64,000 nucleotides of DNA from Corynebacterium curieae. GTDB lineage: Bacteria; Actinomycetota; Actinomycetes; Mycobacteriales; Mycobacteriaceae. Positions within the stretch are counted from its first letter, which is position 1. Every line of letters begins with the position of its first letter. Location: contig NZ_JAKMUU010000001.1 of the NCBI RefSeq assembly GCF_027570035.1, positions 558,001-622,000 of the forward strand, in the 5' to 3' direction. This document shows, piece by piece, positions 44,923 through 53,288 of the stretch. The notes below the pieces were generated by a model. That model saw only the letters and a list, made by a program, of their open reading frames with translations, was not told where the DNA came from and ran no database searches. Made by a program: the position numbers and the translations under genes.

Positions 44923-45831
44923 TTATCCTAATTCTGGTCGGTATTTTTCCAGCAATGCTTCCAAATCCTCGAACAATGCTGGGCCGTACTTAGGATGGCG
45001 AAGGCCAAACTCGACGCTAGCTGGAATGAAGCCAGCGGGATTGCCAAGGTCATGGCGGATGCCATCATGGACGACGACGTGAACGGGATGTCCCTCGGAA
45101 ATGAGCAGATCGATGGCGTCGGTAAGCTGCAGCTCTCCACCCTTGCCCGGCTTGATCCGGCGCAATGCATCAAAAATGGCACGATCCAAAAGATAGCGTC
45201 CTGTAGCGACCAAATTCGACGGCGCATCCTCAGCCGCAGGCTTTTCCACCATACCCACGACTTTCTTAACCCGGTCATCTTCGGTGCGCTCAACATCGAA
45301 CACGCCATAACTTGATACGTGCGCAGAGTCCACTTCCACTGCCAAGAGAACCGATCCGCCGTGTTCTTGGCGCACCCGAATCATCTCACTCATCGCGGCA
45401 GTGGGCTCAATGACATCATCAGGGAGCATGACCGCAAAGCAGTCTTCATCCTCATCCAAAACAGACTCAGCCAAACCTACAGCGTGTCCTAGCCCTAAAG
45501 GCTCCTTCTGAGTCACAACAACTGGATGAATAATCTCCGCGGCGCGCTGCACCTTCGCCGCCTGTTCATCCTTGCCCCGATCACGCAAAATCTCAACAAG
45601 TTCCGGGAACTCATCAAAGTGACGCATAACCTCGTCTTTGCTCGGCGACGTCACAATCGCCAGCCTCGAGGCACCCGCTGCTGCGGCCTCTTCCGCGATC
45701 ATTTCTATGCCGGGAGTATCAACTACCGGGAGAAGTTCCTTAGGAACAGTTTTCGTAGCGGGCAAGAACCGCGTTCCCATGCCAGCTGCAGGGACGACAA
45801 CGGTGAGGCCCAAGTTTGAACAATTCGACAT
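44923..45831 (-). CDS. galU: UTP-glucose-1-phosphate uridylyltransferase
   Basis: A complete 302-residue GalU making UDP-glucose from UTP and glucose-1-phosphate, the precursor of UDP-galactose and surface glycans. The nucleotide site is VVPAAGMGTRFLPATKTVPKE, and DEDEDCFAVMLPDDVIEP, VVGMVEKPAAEDAP and GNPAGFIPASVEFGLRHP complete the family pattern. The start at 45831 follows a -10 box by 6 nt. It is the intact parent of the two galU fragments at 21376 and 35625, and the GalE-like epimerase at 50490 would use its product. The lower GC of the flanks suggests the gene borders acquired modules. Confidence 0.96.
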   Translation of the reverse strand: MSNCSNLGLTVVVPAAGMGTRFLPATKTVPKELLPVVDTPGIEMIAEEAAAAGASRLAIVTSPSKDEVMRHFDEFPELVEILRDRGKDEQAAKVQRAAEIIHPVVVTQKEPLGLGHAVGLAESVLDEDEDCFAVMLPDDVIEPTAAMSEMIRVRQEHGGSVLLAVEVDSAHVSSYGVFDVERTEDDRVKKVVGMVEKPAAEDAPSNLVATGRYLLDRAIFDALRRIKPGKGGELQLTDAIDLLISEGHPVHVVVHDGIRHDLGNPAGFIPASVEFGLRHPKYGPALFEDLEALLEKYRPELG

Positions 45832-45837
45832 GCAACT

Positions 45838-45843
45838 AGAGTA
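45838..45843 (-). promoter_or_regulatory. -10 hexamer TACTCT, leaderless galU start
   Basis: TACTCT on the minus strand is 6 nt before the galU ATG at 45831, with no ribosome site. Confidence 0.45.
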
Positions 45844-46078
45844 GCGTCTTGATGGATAATAAATGATCCAGCCTCAGCAAATTTCTGGATCATTACCGAA
45901 TACGATGAAAAAGAGGTATTTCCGAATATCCTCGTCGCGGCTAAACAACCGCTGAAAAAGGAACTTTCTGTCTACGGTGAGCAACCTGCCAATACAATCG
46001 GATTGCTGAAAGTAATAGCCATCACTTCTACATTTCCGGTAACGATCGGGCTCTCACTTGACTTACTCTCAGTACGCT

Positions 46079-47164
46079 CTATTCACACTGCAATGCAGAT
46101 ATCATCATTCCATTCACGATCTTCTGACTATTACTGTGTTTGACTACAGTTCGAGCTACAGAAACCGCTTCATCGTAAGCGAAAGAGGAAGATACCTCCT
46201 TTAGGTCAGCTGAAACTGAGTTTGGGGTAAACCTAAAGACACCATGATCTCCGAAATTGCTCCAAAGACCGGCCCTGAGGTTCTTCCCCTTTTGAATTCC
46301 GACGGTTGCGCGTGCACCAGTACCAAGGCAGAGGGAACCAGAGGCAAGCGCTCGCATGCCGGCCATTCCTGCAGTGACGGTGAGAAATGCTTTATTCATC
46401 ATCTGCGGGACGTCCTGTGGAAGTACCCAACCGTGCATGACGTGTGAGACATTTTTCAGCTCACGGGAGAGCATCCGATAGCGTCGATCGAAATAGTCCC
46501 GAAGAGGGCCATCGCCACAAACATCAATCTGCCATTTAATGTCTGGGTATAGCTCACTTAGAGCACGGACAGCTTCCTCAACCGAATCGATTTGCGGAGT
46601 CTTGTCCTTGGAAAGACGAGAAGCAGTCACGATATGCCCTACGCCATCCTTAAGCTTTTCATCGTGACTCAGAAGCGGTAGATCAAATACTTCGTCTGGA
46701 GCTGCATTGGGAAGATTTGACACCTTCCACGGTGCCACTCGTCCAAACCTTTGAACAAAATGCACCAAAGAAGGGCTTGCCGCAAGGAAAGCATCTACTT
46801 GGTCGGACCACTCGTACATGAAGTCATGGTATGCACCATGAATCATAACAACGTGCTCCTTTTGGGCAATCTCATTGGCGACAAGCCCAAACTGCCGTGC
46901 CGCCGGGGCATGGGAGAAAATCAGATCAAAATTCCCTTCCTCCCCTACTTGCTGCGCGACCTTCTTCCAGCCCTTTTTCCAGTTGACAACCTTAAATGAT
47001 GCACCTGTTGCTTCCGCGCGCTCTTTGAATACAACGCCGCTGCCAACGAAAGTAACCTCATGACCTTGCTTCACCAACGCAGAAGCTGCATCAACGGTCC
47101 ACTCGTGAACCCCGCCCCACTCGGCGACAGTTCGAACCGGCATCAAAATCTTACGCTTGGACAT
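46079..47164 (-). CDS. Glycosyltransferase, GT4-like
   Basis: A 361-residue GT-B glycosyltransferase. The N-terminal lobe has RTVAEWGGVHEWTVDAASAL, a typical donor-lobe start with the GG loop, and VMIHGAYHDF. The C-terminal lobe has HIVTASRLSKDKTPQIDSVEEA and WQIDVCGDGPLRDYF, usual in family 4. The final EAL-type motif is weak (MNKAFLTVTAGMAGMRALASG). The donor and acceptor are unknown. It overlaps the 47151 gene by 14 bp and is the last gene of the operon beginning at 50406. Confidence 0.85.
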   Translation of the reverse strand: MSKRKILMPVRTVAEWGGVHEWTVDAASALVKQGHEVTFVGSGVVFKERAEATGASFKVVNWKKGWKKVAQQVGEEGNFDLIFSHAPAARQFGLVANEIAQKEHVVMIHGAYHDFMYEWSDQVDAFLAASPSLVHFVQRFGRVAPWKVSNLPNAAPDEVFDLPLLSHDEKLKDGVGHIVTASRLSKDKTPQIDSVEEAVRALSELYPDIKWQIDVCGDGPLRDYFDRRYRMLSRELKNVSHVMHGWVLPQDVPQMMNKAFLTVTAGMAGMRALASGSLCLGTGARATVGIQKGKNLRAGLWSNFGDHGVFRFTPNSVSADLKEVSSSFAYDEAVSVARTVVKHSNSQKIVNGMMISALQCE

Positions 47165-47828
47165 CGTTTAGCATTCCTTCCAAGATCTCGCTACTTACGA
47201 CAGTGAGCTGTATTCCGATTGCAGCGCAAAGCTCAGCTAGTTCCTTCTTGCTCTGTTCGTCTTCGCCTTTGCGGTCCTCCACGACGAGAAAAGAAGACCT
47301 CCAATCGCCTGCTAGTAACAGTCCAAGCGCAACATTGAACCTCAGTTCGCTACTGTGTCGGCTGTCCGCGAACACCGATTTATTAACTGCAAATTCGACC
47401 CGATCTAGGGAAAAGAGCTTTCCAGTCCATTTTGTACTATCTCGAGTTTGAATGAGTACGTTTCGACCCTTGCCTTCTGGTTGAACCGGCGTTGCCTCGC
47501 TACGGTAGTCCGCAAGAATTAGCTGTGTATGGCTCTCTGGTTCTGCCTGCTTCAGAGGATTCACGTTGAGGTGCGGGGAATACTCGCCAAAGAGGCGTCG
47601 GAAAGTGCGATCAAGCTCAAGAGAAGCCTCGGGCGACGAGATAAATTGCCCGCTGTCAAGCGCTCCGAAAAGGAGGCTCCCGGCCAACAGTGCATTCAAC
47701 GGCTGGACGCTCAACAAAGTGATATCTGCACGAAGCTCCCGTGGAAAGCTCAAGACATCAGTTGCATCATCAGTCTCTTGACGAAGGCAGAACTTTCCAT
47801 TGAGTTGATTTTCGTAATCAAATTTCAC
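47151..47828 (-). CDS. Hypothetical protein in the glycan operon
   Basis: A 225-residue soluble protein without signal or membrane segments. Patterns such as SSPEASLELDRTFRRLFGEY, VLIQTRDSTKWTGKLFSLDR and RSSFLVVEDRKGEDE are readable, but I recognise no family. Mixed alpha/beta composition. It is preceded by the GT2 gene with a 2-bp gap and overlaps the next GT4 gene by 14 bp, so it is tightly embedded in the operon and probably acts in the same pathway. Confidence 0.65.
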   Translation of the reverse strand: MKFDYENQLNGKFCLRQETDDATDVLSFPRELRADITLLSVQPLNALLAGSLLFGALDSGQFISSPEASLELDRTFRRLFGEYSPHLNVNPLKQAEPESHTQLILADYRSEATPVQPEGKGRNVLIQTRDSTKWTGKLFSLDRVEFAVNKSVFADSRHSSELRFNVALGLLLAGDWRSSFLVVEDRKGEDEQSKKELAELCAAIGIQLTVVSSEILEGMLNDVQA

Positions 47829-47830
47829 TG

Positions 47831-50014
47831 CTACATACCTGCCAATCCGGAATCGTCAATGGAGGCGGCCACTGCTTCCTGCTCCCGTGCTGCTTGGTAA
47901 AACGGGAGGAAGTCCTTTGGGTCCTCATTCAACAGAAGCACTTCCGCTTGGGTAAAGCGCTCAGTCAATTCTCCGAGCGCCTGGATAGCTTCACGGGATG
48001 TTCCATAACCGGCCAAATACATGGTCGTGCTAAAGCCGAATTCACCCGTGCCGATAACTCGCCGCAGCAGTTTTTGATTTTCGCCTTGCAGCTCGTCCTC
48101 AGGAATCCATGCTTCTTCATCGAGATAGACAGCCACAAAATGCAACTTGCTGTCCATCTTCTTGGACTGCTCCGCTAAATGGACAAGGCGCCCCAACACA
48201 GCCTTGCGAACCCTAGCCGCTACTTCTCGTTCCATGGTCTCGAAATCTTCTGGGGAAATTAGCCTTTCGGCTTCATCTCCTTCAGACAGGACCATTGAAG
48301 GCTTAACAACAAAGTTCTTGATGCCCATTTCCCTCAGTTGAACCAAATCTTTCTGAGAGACATTTTCAAGCCTTGCTTCTTCAAAAAGGGCTTTTCCGGT
48401 TTGCAGATCCCGCCCGGTAAGAATGGTGGTGACTCGGTCTGGCATATCAGCAGCACGGGCCTTAGTCACCGTATTGCCGGTAAAAACTAGATCTCGTTTA
48501 ATGAGGTGATCAGGAAGGTAACCGCCGAAATTGGCATGCAAGTTACCCGTACCCGGGGTTGAGGGGTATCTATTTCCTTTACCCTGAGCCGCCATCTGTT
48601 CATATCCATACCGAGAGGTTAGGAACCGGTTTGCCAGCTTTGAAAGGGTGTGACCGGCCTTCTGGTTGTCCGTATCCTGCGCGGTAATCTGCAGATCGTG
48701 CACACGCCGCAAATACATAAATTTCTGGACGTGAAGCCAGCGCACGCCGGAGTTCATCAAACGAGAAGCAAGCTCATGGTCTACGGATGAGGTCAGCCGC
48801 TCATCATAGCCGAATTGCTTAATCAGCCACGTTGGAACCGTCCACGTGCTGTGGCCTGGGCCGGCACCATTGAAGGCAATCATCTTCTCGTTAAACCCGG
48901 TACGGGTAAGAAATCCACGCAATTCACCGGTGGCGTCGTCGAAATTGATCCAACTGCCGTACGTAGCATCTACTGTGTCACTCAACGGAGTGATGCCATC
49001 TAACAACCTATCTGGGAGCATTAGATCGTCATCATCATGAACTGCCGTTAACAAGCTGTCTGAGTGTTGTGCTGCTGTATTCCGGGCAGCTGCCACTCCT
49101 AAGCTTTCTGTATGAGCGACAAATTTGATTCGAGGATCTCCCAGTTCCTCTACCAAGTTCTTGACTTTGTCCTGATCCTCGGAGCCGTCATCAACAACCA
49201 CGATCTCGAATTCTTGAAAGCTCTGGTACCGGACCGAGTTGATGCTTTCTACCAACATTTCCTGTCGATCCTTGGTTGCGATCGCCACTGTAATGAGTGG
49301 TTCTCTAAGTTCCCTTGGCACTGTCCACTCTTCGAGATTCCGGTAAAGAGTATGGTTGGCCAACGCTATGCTTTTGGCCTGTGTTTCTGCCGCTGAGTCA
49401 TTGGGAAGCTCATCCTTTACCACAAGCGCTGCAATGTCATTAGCTGGCTTTTCAAAGTCAAAGCCACCGCGCTTTTGGCGAAGAAAGAAATCGAAGCCCA
49501 AGGCAGCGCAAAACTGCTCGTGTTCGTCATAGCCACGCATTTCCATAAAATGCTTCTTTTGAATGAGAAACGCCTGGCCTAAGCGCTCGTTAGAAAATGG
49601 AAGGGCCGAAGAGGAATCTGGACCAACCAGTTCGGAATTGCAATTCGCCACATAGCGGCTAATAGGTCTGATACCCCGCTGCTCACGAAGCTGATACCAA
49701 GCAGCCTCAGAGTCGCTTTGTACCCTCAGCCAAAATGGCTTTTCCAAGAAAAGTAGCGTTTCTTCTGCGGCCTCCGCGGCAATCAAGTTAAGGCGTTGGG
49801 CGACGTTGTATTCCTCAACTGGTTGCCAAACCGTGAAAAACTCATCCCGCAGCGCGAATAACTCATCCAGTTCTGCTTCATCATCTATCGAACCGGCTGC
49901 AGGTAGAGAAAGCTTACACTCTGTTATCCCTTGTATCCCACGCAGATGCTCAATGAAGGGACGCCACAATTCCCTATCGGAGGGCAGAGAATTTAGTACT
50001 ACCGATACGCTCAT
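47831..50014 (-). CDS. Large GT2-family glycosyltransferase
   Basis: A 727-residue protein. Residues about 1-225 form a degenerate GT2-like module. A catalytic GT2 domain follows: LITVAIATKDRQEMLVES, FEIVVVDDGSEDQ, SLGVAAARNTAAQHSDS and the DDDDLMLPD metal motif, with GPGHSTWTVP later. The C-terminal region of about 200 residues has no named domain but contains a repeat of charged helices. No membrane segment, so it acts on a cytoplasmic lipid-linked precursor. The ATG at 50014 overlaps the upstream stop as TAATG. Confidence 0.85.
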   Translation of the reverse strand: MSVSVVLNSLPSDRELWRPFIEHLRGIQGITECKLSLPAAGSIDDEAELDELFALRDEFFTVWQPVEEYNVAQRLNLIAAEAAEETLLFLEKPFWLRVQSDSEAAWYQLREQRGIRPISRYVANCNSELVGPDSSSALPFSNERLGQAFLIQKKHFMEMRGYDEHEQFCAALGFDFFLRQKRGGFDFEKPANDIAALVVKDELPNDSAAETQAKSIALANHTLYRNLEEWTVPRELREPLITVAIATKDRQEMLVESINSVRYQSFQEFEIVVVDDGSEDQDKVKNLVEELGDPRIKFVAHTESLGVAAARNTAAQHSDSLLTAVHDDDDLMLPDRLLDGITPLSDTVDATYGSWINFDDATGELRGFLTRTGFNEKMIAFNGAGPGHSTWTVPTWLIKQFGYDERLTSSVDHELASRLMNSGVRWLHVQKFMYLRRVHDLQITAQDTDNQKAGHTLSKLANRFLTSRYGYEQMAAQGKGNRYPSTPGTGNLHANFGGYLPDHLIKRDLVFTGNTVTKARAADMPDRVTTILTGRDLQTGKALFEEARLENVSQKDLVQLREMGIKNFVVKPSMVLSEGDEAERLISPEDFETMEREVAARVRKAVLGRLVHLAEQSKKMDSKLHFVAVYLDEEAWIPEDELQGENQKLLRRVIGTGEFGFSTTMYLAGYGTSREAIQALGELTERFTQAEVLLLNEDPKDFLPFYQAAREQEAVAASIDDSGLAGM

Positions 50015-50406
50015 TAGTTCTTAATCCTTCTGGTCCAAGTCAGCCCAAGTTCATCGTCCTTCACGGCTATCAGCAGCGATTCCTGAATGCTCCGGGCCAG
50101 GTCCTTATCCTTTTTCCTCCAAGGGGACACCTCTACAAATACCGAACGTGCTGGGGCATTTAACGTGATTGGCTTTATTACTTCTGACTGCGCACCAGTT
50201 TCGCCAGCCTTCAAGTAGCGAAAACTGCCCCCTAGCTTTGGAGACCAAGATGCACTGACTTCTTCTGGTTCCAACTGCTTGCCTTCAGAATCGAAGAAAG
50301 CAAAAGTAGCAACGAAGTCTCGGTATTGATACTCAAAAGGTGTTGCTAGAGCCAGCGAGAACTCCTTAAACTCGCTGGGGAAAATGACATTTGGCCGATT
50401 TTGCAT
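50014..50406 (-). CDS. Small stand-alone beta-domain protein
   Basis: A 130-residue protein with no signal peptide. Its core (FKEFSLALATPFEYQYRDFV, SASWSPKLGGSFRYLKAGE, FVEVSPWRKKD) matches the C-terminal domain of the hydrolase-like proteins at 43541 and 56009, in particular the [S/G]WSP.LG and later W.. spacing. It may be a carbohydrate-binding or structural module acting with the GT2 enzyme encoded directly downstream by TAATG overlap. Function unknown. Confidence 0.65.
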   Translation of the reverse strand: MQNRPNVIFPSEFKEFSLALATPFEYQYRDFVATFAFFDSEGKQLEPEEVSASWSPKLGGSFRYLKAGETGAQSEVIKPITLNAPARSVFVEVSPWRKKDKDLARSIQESLLIAVKDDELGLTWTRRIKN

Positions 50407-50489
50407 AGGGAAAAGTATATCCTTTTAGAAAGTAAGTCGCTGGCTAAGGAAGCGGAGGGAAAGCTGCTAGGAAAGGCACTAGTGTGGGT

Positions 50490-51431
50490 CTAGCAACGCC
50501 GTGCCCGGAAATACGAAACGGTTTCAGCGAGCCCCTGCTCAAGTTCAAAGTCTGGCTTCCAACCTAGTTCCTCGCCCGCCAGGCTCGAGTCCAATGATGA
50601 TCTAGGCAAGTCACCAAGGCGAGCCGGAAGCATCGTAGGTTCAACTCCTGCCTCAGCTTCTGCAGCAATGAGTCGATGCAAGGCCAAGTCAGACGTTTCA
50701 CGCCCCGTACCAATGTTGTACCGCGTTCCGTCAACTCCTTGTTGTGCCGCAAGAATAAAGGCCCGCGCGACGTCCTTTACATAGACGTAATCCCTAGTGT
50801 TATCTCCTTTACCAAAAGCGAAGGTTTCTGCACCTTCCAACAGCTTTTGGGAAAAGATAGCTACGACTCCGGCCTCTCCATGTGGATCTTGCCTTGGTCC
50901 ATACACATTTGCGGGTGCAATGAATGTTGTTTCAAGACCATAGAGATAGCTAAAAGACTTCAGATACAGCTCGCCAGCTACTTTGGAGACCGCATAAGGA
51001 AACTTCGGATCTACTGGAGTCTTTTCAGAAACTGGGAACGAATCGGGCTCACCATAGATAGCCCCTCCCGATGAGGTATGCACAATTCGACGCACGCCGC
51101 AGCCCTTGGCGGCCGAAGCCATTCTAATTATGGCGGAAATATTAGAATCCGCGTCCGTGAGGGGATCTGCGACCGACTTCCTCACATCAATTTGTGCGGC
51201 AAGCGAAAAGACCACTTCAGGCTTGTGGTCTTCGAACAAAGCTGAAAAGTCAACCGTCCGAATATCGTCCTCAACGATTGCTACTTTTCCGGCCGCCTGC
51301 GCATCCGCCAAGTTTTCCATACGACCATGAGAAAAGTTGTCAACAACGACGACCTCATGTCCACTTTCCACAAGCAAATCCACGAGATGAGAGCCGATAA
51401 AACCCGCGCCCCCGGTCACCAAGGTCTTCAT
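50490..51431 (-). CDS. NAD-dependent epimerase, GalE-like
   Basis: A 313-residue short-chain dehydrogenase/epimerase of the extended class. The NAD site is VTGGAGFIGSHLVDLLVESG, the catalytic Ser/Thr is in HTSSGGAIYGEP, and the YxxxK pair is YAVSK. It resembles UDP-glucose 4-epimerases, which would make UDP-galactose from the UDP-glucose supplied by GalU. AAGGAAAGGAAG is upstream of the ATG at 51431. An in-frame start at 51452 is less likely. It lies about 80 bp downstream-side of the 50014 operon on the same strand. Confidence 0.9.
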   Translation of the reverse strand: MKTLVTGGAGFIGSHLVDLLVESGHEVVVVDNFSHGRMENLADAQAAGKVAIVEDDIRTVDFSALFEDHKPEVVFSLAAQIDVRKSVADPLTDADSNISAIIRMASAAKGCGVRRIVHTSSGGAIYGEPDSFPVSEKTPVDPKFPYAVSKVAGELYLKSFSYLYGLETTFIAPANVYGPRQDPHGEAGVVAIFSQKLLEGAETFAFGKGDNTRDYVYVKDVARAFILAAQQGVDGTRYNIGTGRETSDLALHRLIAAEAEAGVEPTMLPARLGDLPRSSLDSSLAGEELGWKPDFELEQGLAETVSYFRARRC

Positions 51432-51627
51432 AACCAACTTCCTTTCCTTCACAGGCTACTTTACGGTAAACACTAGGGTTACGATTGCGCGGGGTATCCC
51501 CTACAGCATTTTGGCCACATTTTCTTTTTGGAATAAGCCTCTTTGGAATAAGCGTCCGAGTTTGCTAGATGGCTTTGAAGGCTTGTGGGGAGGTAGTTCC
51601 TACGGTGGCACTAATCTTGAATACTAA

Positions 51628-52827
51628 TCAACGCGCGTGAATTTTATAATCAAGTTGCTTTCGTTGTTTGCCCTTTTCGGAATCAAATTCCGAAATGATT
51701 CGAATATTCCATTCCCCAACGTTGAAGTTTCCAGCTAAAGCAAAATCTCCAGAATCAGCGTCAAGTTTCACGCTAGCCATTTCACGGTAGATTCCGGTCT
51801 TTCCGGTCACGTGAAGAGAAACAGTCGCCCCGTTGTTAGTCAGACCAGTAAATTTGATACGCCCCGCCTTCACCTTGGCTTTTTGCATTGGCTGATACAC
51901 ATAAAGAAATGGAACAGTCGGATCAAAAATGGAGGAATTAGTCTTTACAATCTCCCGCTTTAGCTGTTTCATTGAAGCCTTGAGCTGTTCCATCTTCCAA
52001 AGCTCGCCTTGGGCTCGGCGCCAAGTCAGGCCGATAGTTGCTGGCATGGAAGCCTGTAAATCCACCCACTCTCGCAGTGCTTCGAGGTCGATACCGAATC
52101 GTTCCACATCTGCCGCAGAAATCTTTCTCCACGTATCAATGCCACCCACTCGCTTCTCATAAGAGCCATCGGCCTGCTTATGATAGGTGTACAGAAACTG
52201 TGGGCTTCCGACATCCGATGCAACTGCTCTATAGCCAAGGCGCTTCGCAACCGAGAGCCACTTGACATGATTCTGGAACATGACCCTATCAAGTTCAGTC
52301 AATCTGCCGTAGAAAACGGTATTACACGGATGAGATGCATAGCTCAGATTGCCCACTTCTTGATCTGGGGCGTTCAGCGCAAATCCCTTGGCCATGGAAA
52401 CTACGGCAGGCTGGTCAGGTTCCTTTGCAATCTCATCAAAAACATTGTCAAAGAAATCGGCAGCGACAGCATCATCGTCGTCAATTCGAAGTACAGCAAC
52501 CCGCTTCGACGGCGGTACTACGGCTTTCGCAGCATTCATAATTGCATCTCTGGTTTGAGAATTACTTTCCACGAAGACGAAACGAACAAAGCCCTGAGCC
52601 CCAGCGGAAACAATCGAATGCAATTCCTCATAAACTTGCGTAGGGATTGCGCTGTCTAGAACGATGTACCAAGTGAAGTTTTGCCCTTTAAAGCGAGACA
52701 GGCTGGGCACCGTGATCGCTTTCAATAACTGCAGACGAGCTGCCCACCATTTCTTATCAAAAACACCGATTCCGCACCGTGTTACAGCAACTATTGGAGT
52801 TTCCCGTACAGACAAACTTTCCTCCAC
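51628..52827 (-). CDS. Putative rhamnosyl/glycosyl transferase with C-terminal beta domain
   Basis: A 399-residue putative transferase. Residues about 10-280 match the pattern of the putative rhamnosyltransferase family PF11316: VAVTRCGIGVFDKKWWAARL, FTWYIVLDSAIPTQV, VAVLRIDDDDAVAADFFDN and SHPCNTVFYGRLTELDR. The DDDD is the likely metal site. The C-terminal 100 residues form a beta-sandwich-like domain (KFTGLTNNGATVSLHVTGK). The function in the glycan locus is inferred. It is divergent from the coiled-coil gene at 53013. Confidence 0.75.
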   Translation of the reverse strand: MEESLSVRETPIVAVTRCGIGVFDKKWWAARLQLLKAITVPSLSRFKGQNFTWYIVLDSAIPTQVYEELHSIVSAGAQGFVRFVFVESNSQTRDAIMNAAKAVVPPSKRVAVLRIDDDDAVAADFFDNVFDEIAKEPDQPAVVSMAKGFALNAPDQEVGNLSYASHPCNTVFYGRLTELDRVMFQNHVKWLSVAKRLGYRAVASDVGSPQFLYTYHKQADGSYEKRVGGIDTWRKISAADVERFGIDLEALREWVDLQASMPATIGLTWRRAQGELWKMEQLKASMKQLKREIVKTNSSIFDPTVPFLYVYQPMQKAKVKAGRIKFTGLTNNGATVSLHVTGKTGIYREMASVKLDADSGDFALAGNFNVGEWNIRIISEFDSEKGKQRKQLDYKIHAR

Positions 52828-53012
52828 AAGGTTACGAGGCCGTGAGCATTTAAGAAGTGGCTGATTAACAGCAAAGCGGGGGCGAAGCTAAAAGAGCCCG
52901 ACTCCGCAGTAAAGACATAGTTTACTTCAGTCTTCCGTAGCCGTCACTCTGGTATGTTGAATCTGTAACTTTCACCTCGGTCAACCGTTACAACGGCTAA
53001 AGGCACCTGTTT

Positions 53013-53288
53013 ATGAACCAAACTCCATTCTCTAACGACGATGTCGCGAAACGAGCTCTCGAAGTCATCAATTCGCTCTCGACTGAGTTGTCAAATACTT
53101 ACAAAAATTTGGCCACTGAAGCCGACCGCAGCGACAGACTCCTCGACAGTATCGAGAAACAGCAGAAAGAAATCTCTTTCCTCAAACAACGCGTTGAGAC
53201 ACTCGAGAGCACTAAGGCACTAAAGTTGCAACGCCGTTACTGGAAGCTTAGGAAGGGGCTCCCCTTTGGGAAAGGCAAGTATGCGTAA
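53013..53288 (+). CDS. Small coiled-coil protein
   Basis: A 91-residue protein with a predicted coiled coil (LATEADRSDRLLDSIEKQQK onward, heptad pattern to about residue 65) and a basic C-terminus (LQRRYWKLRKGLP). Its stop overlaps the start of the next transferase by 8 nt, so both are translated together. Probably an oligomerisation partner of the fusion enzyme. No family recognised. Confidence 0.6.
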   Translation: MNQTPFSNDDVAKRALEVINSLSTELSNTYKNLATEADRSDRLLDSIEKQQKEISFLKQRVETLESTKALKLQRRYWKLRKGLPFGKGKYA

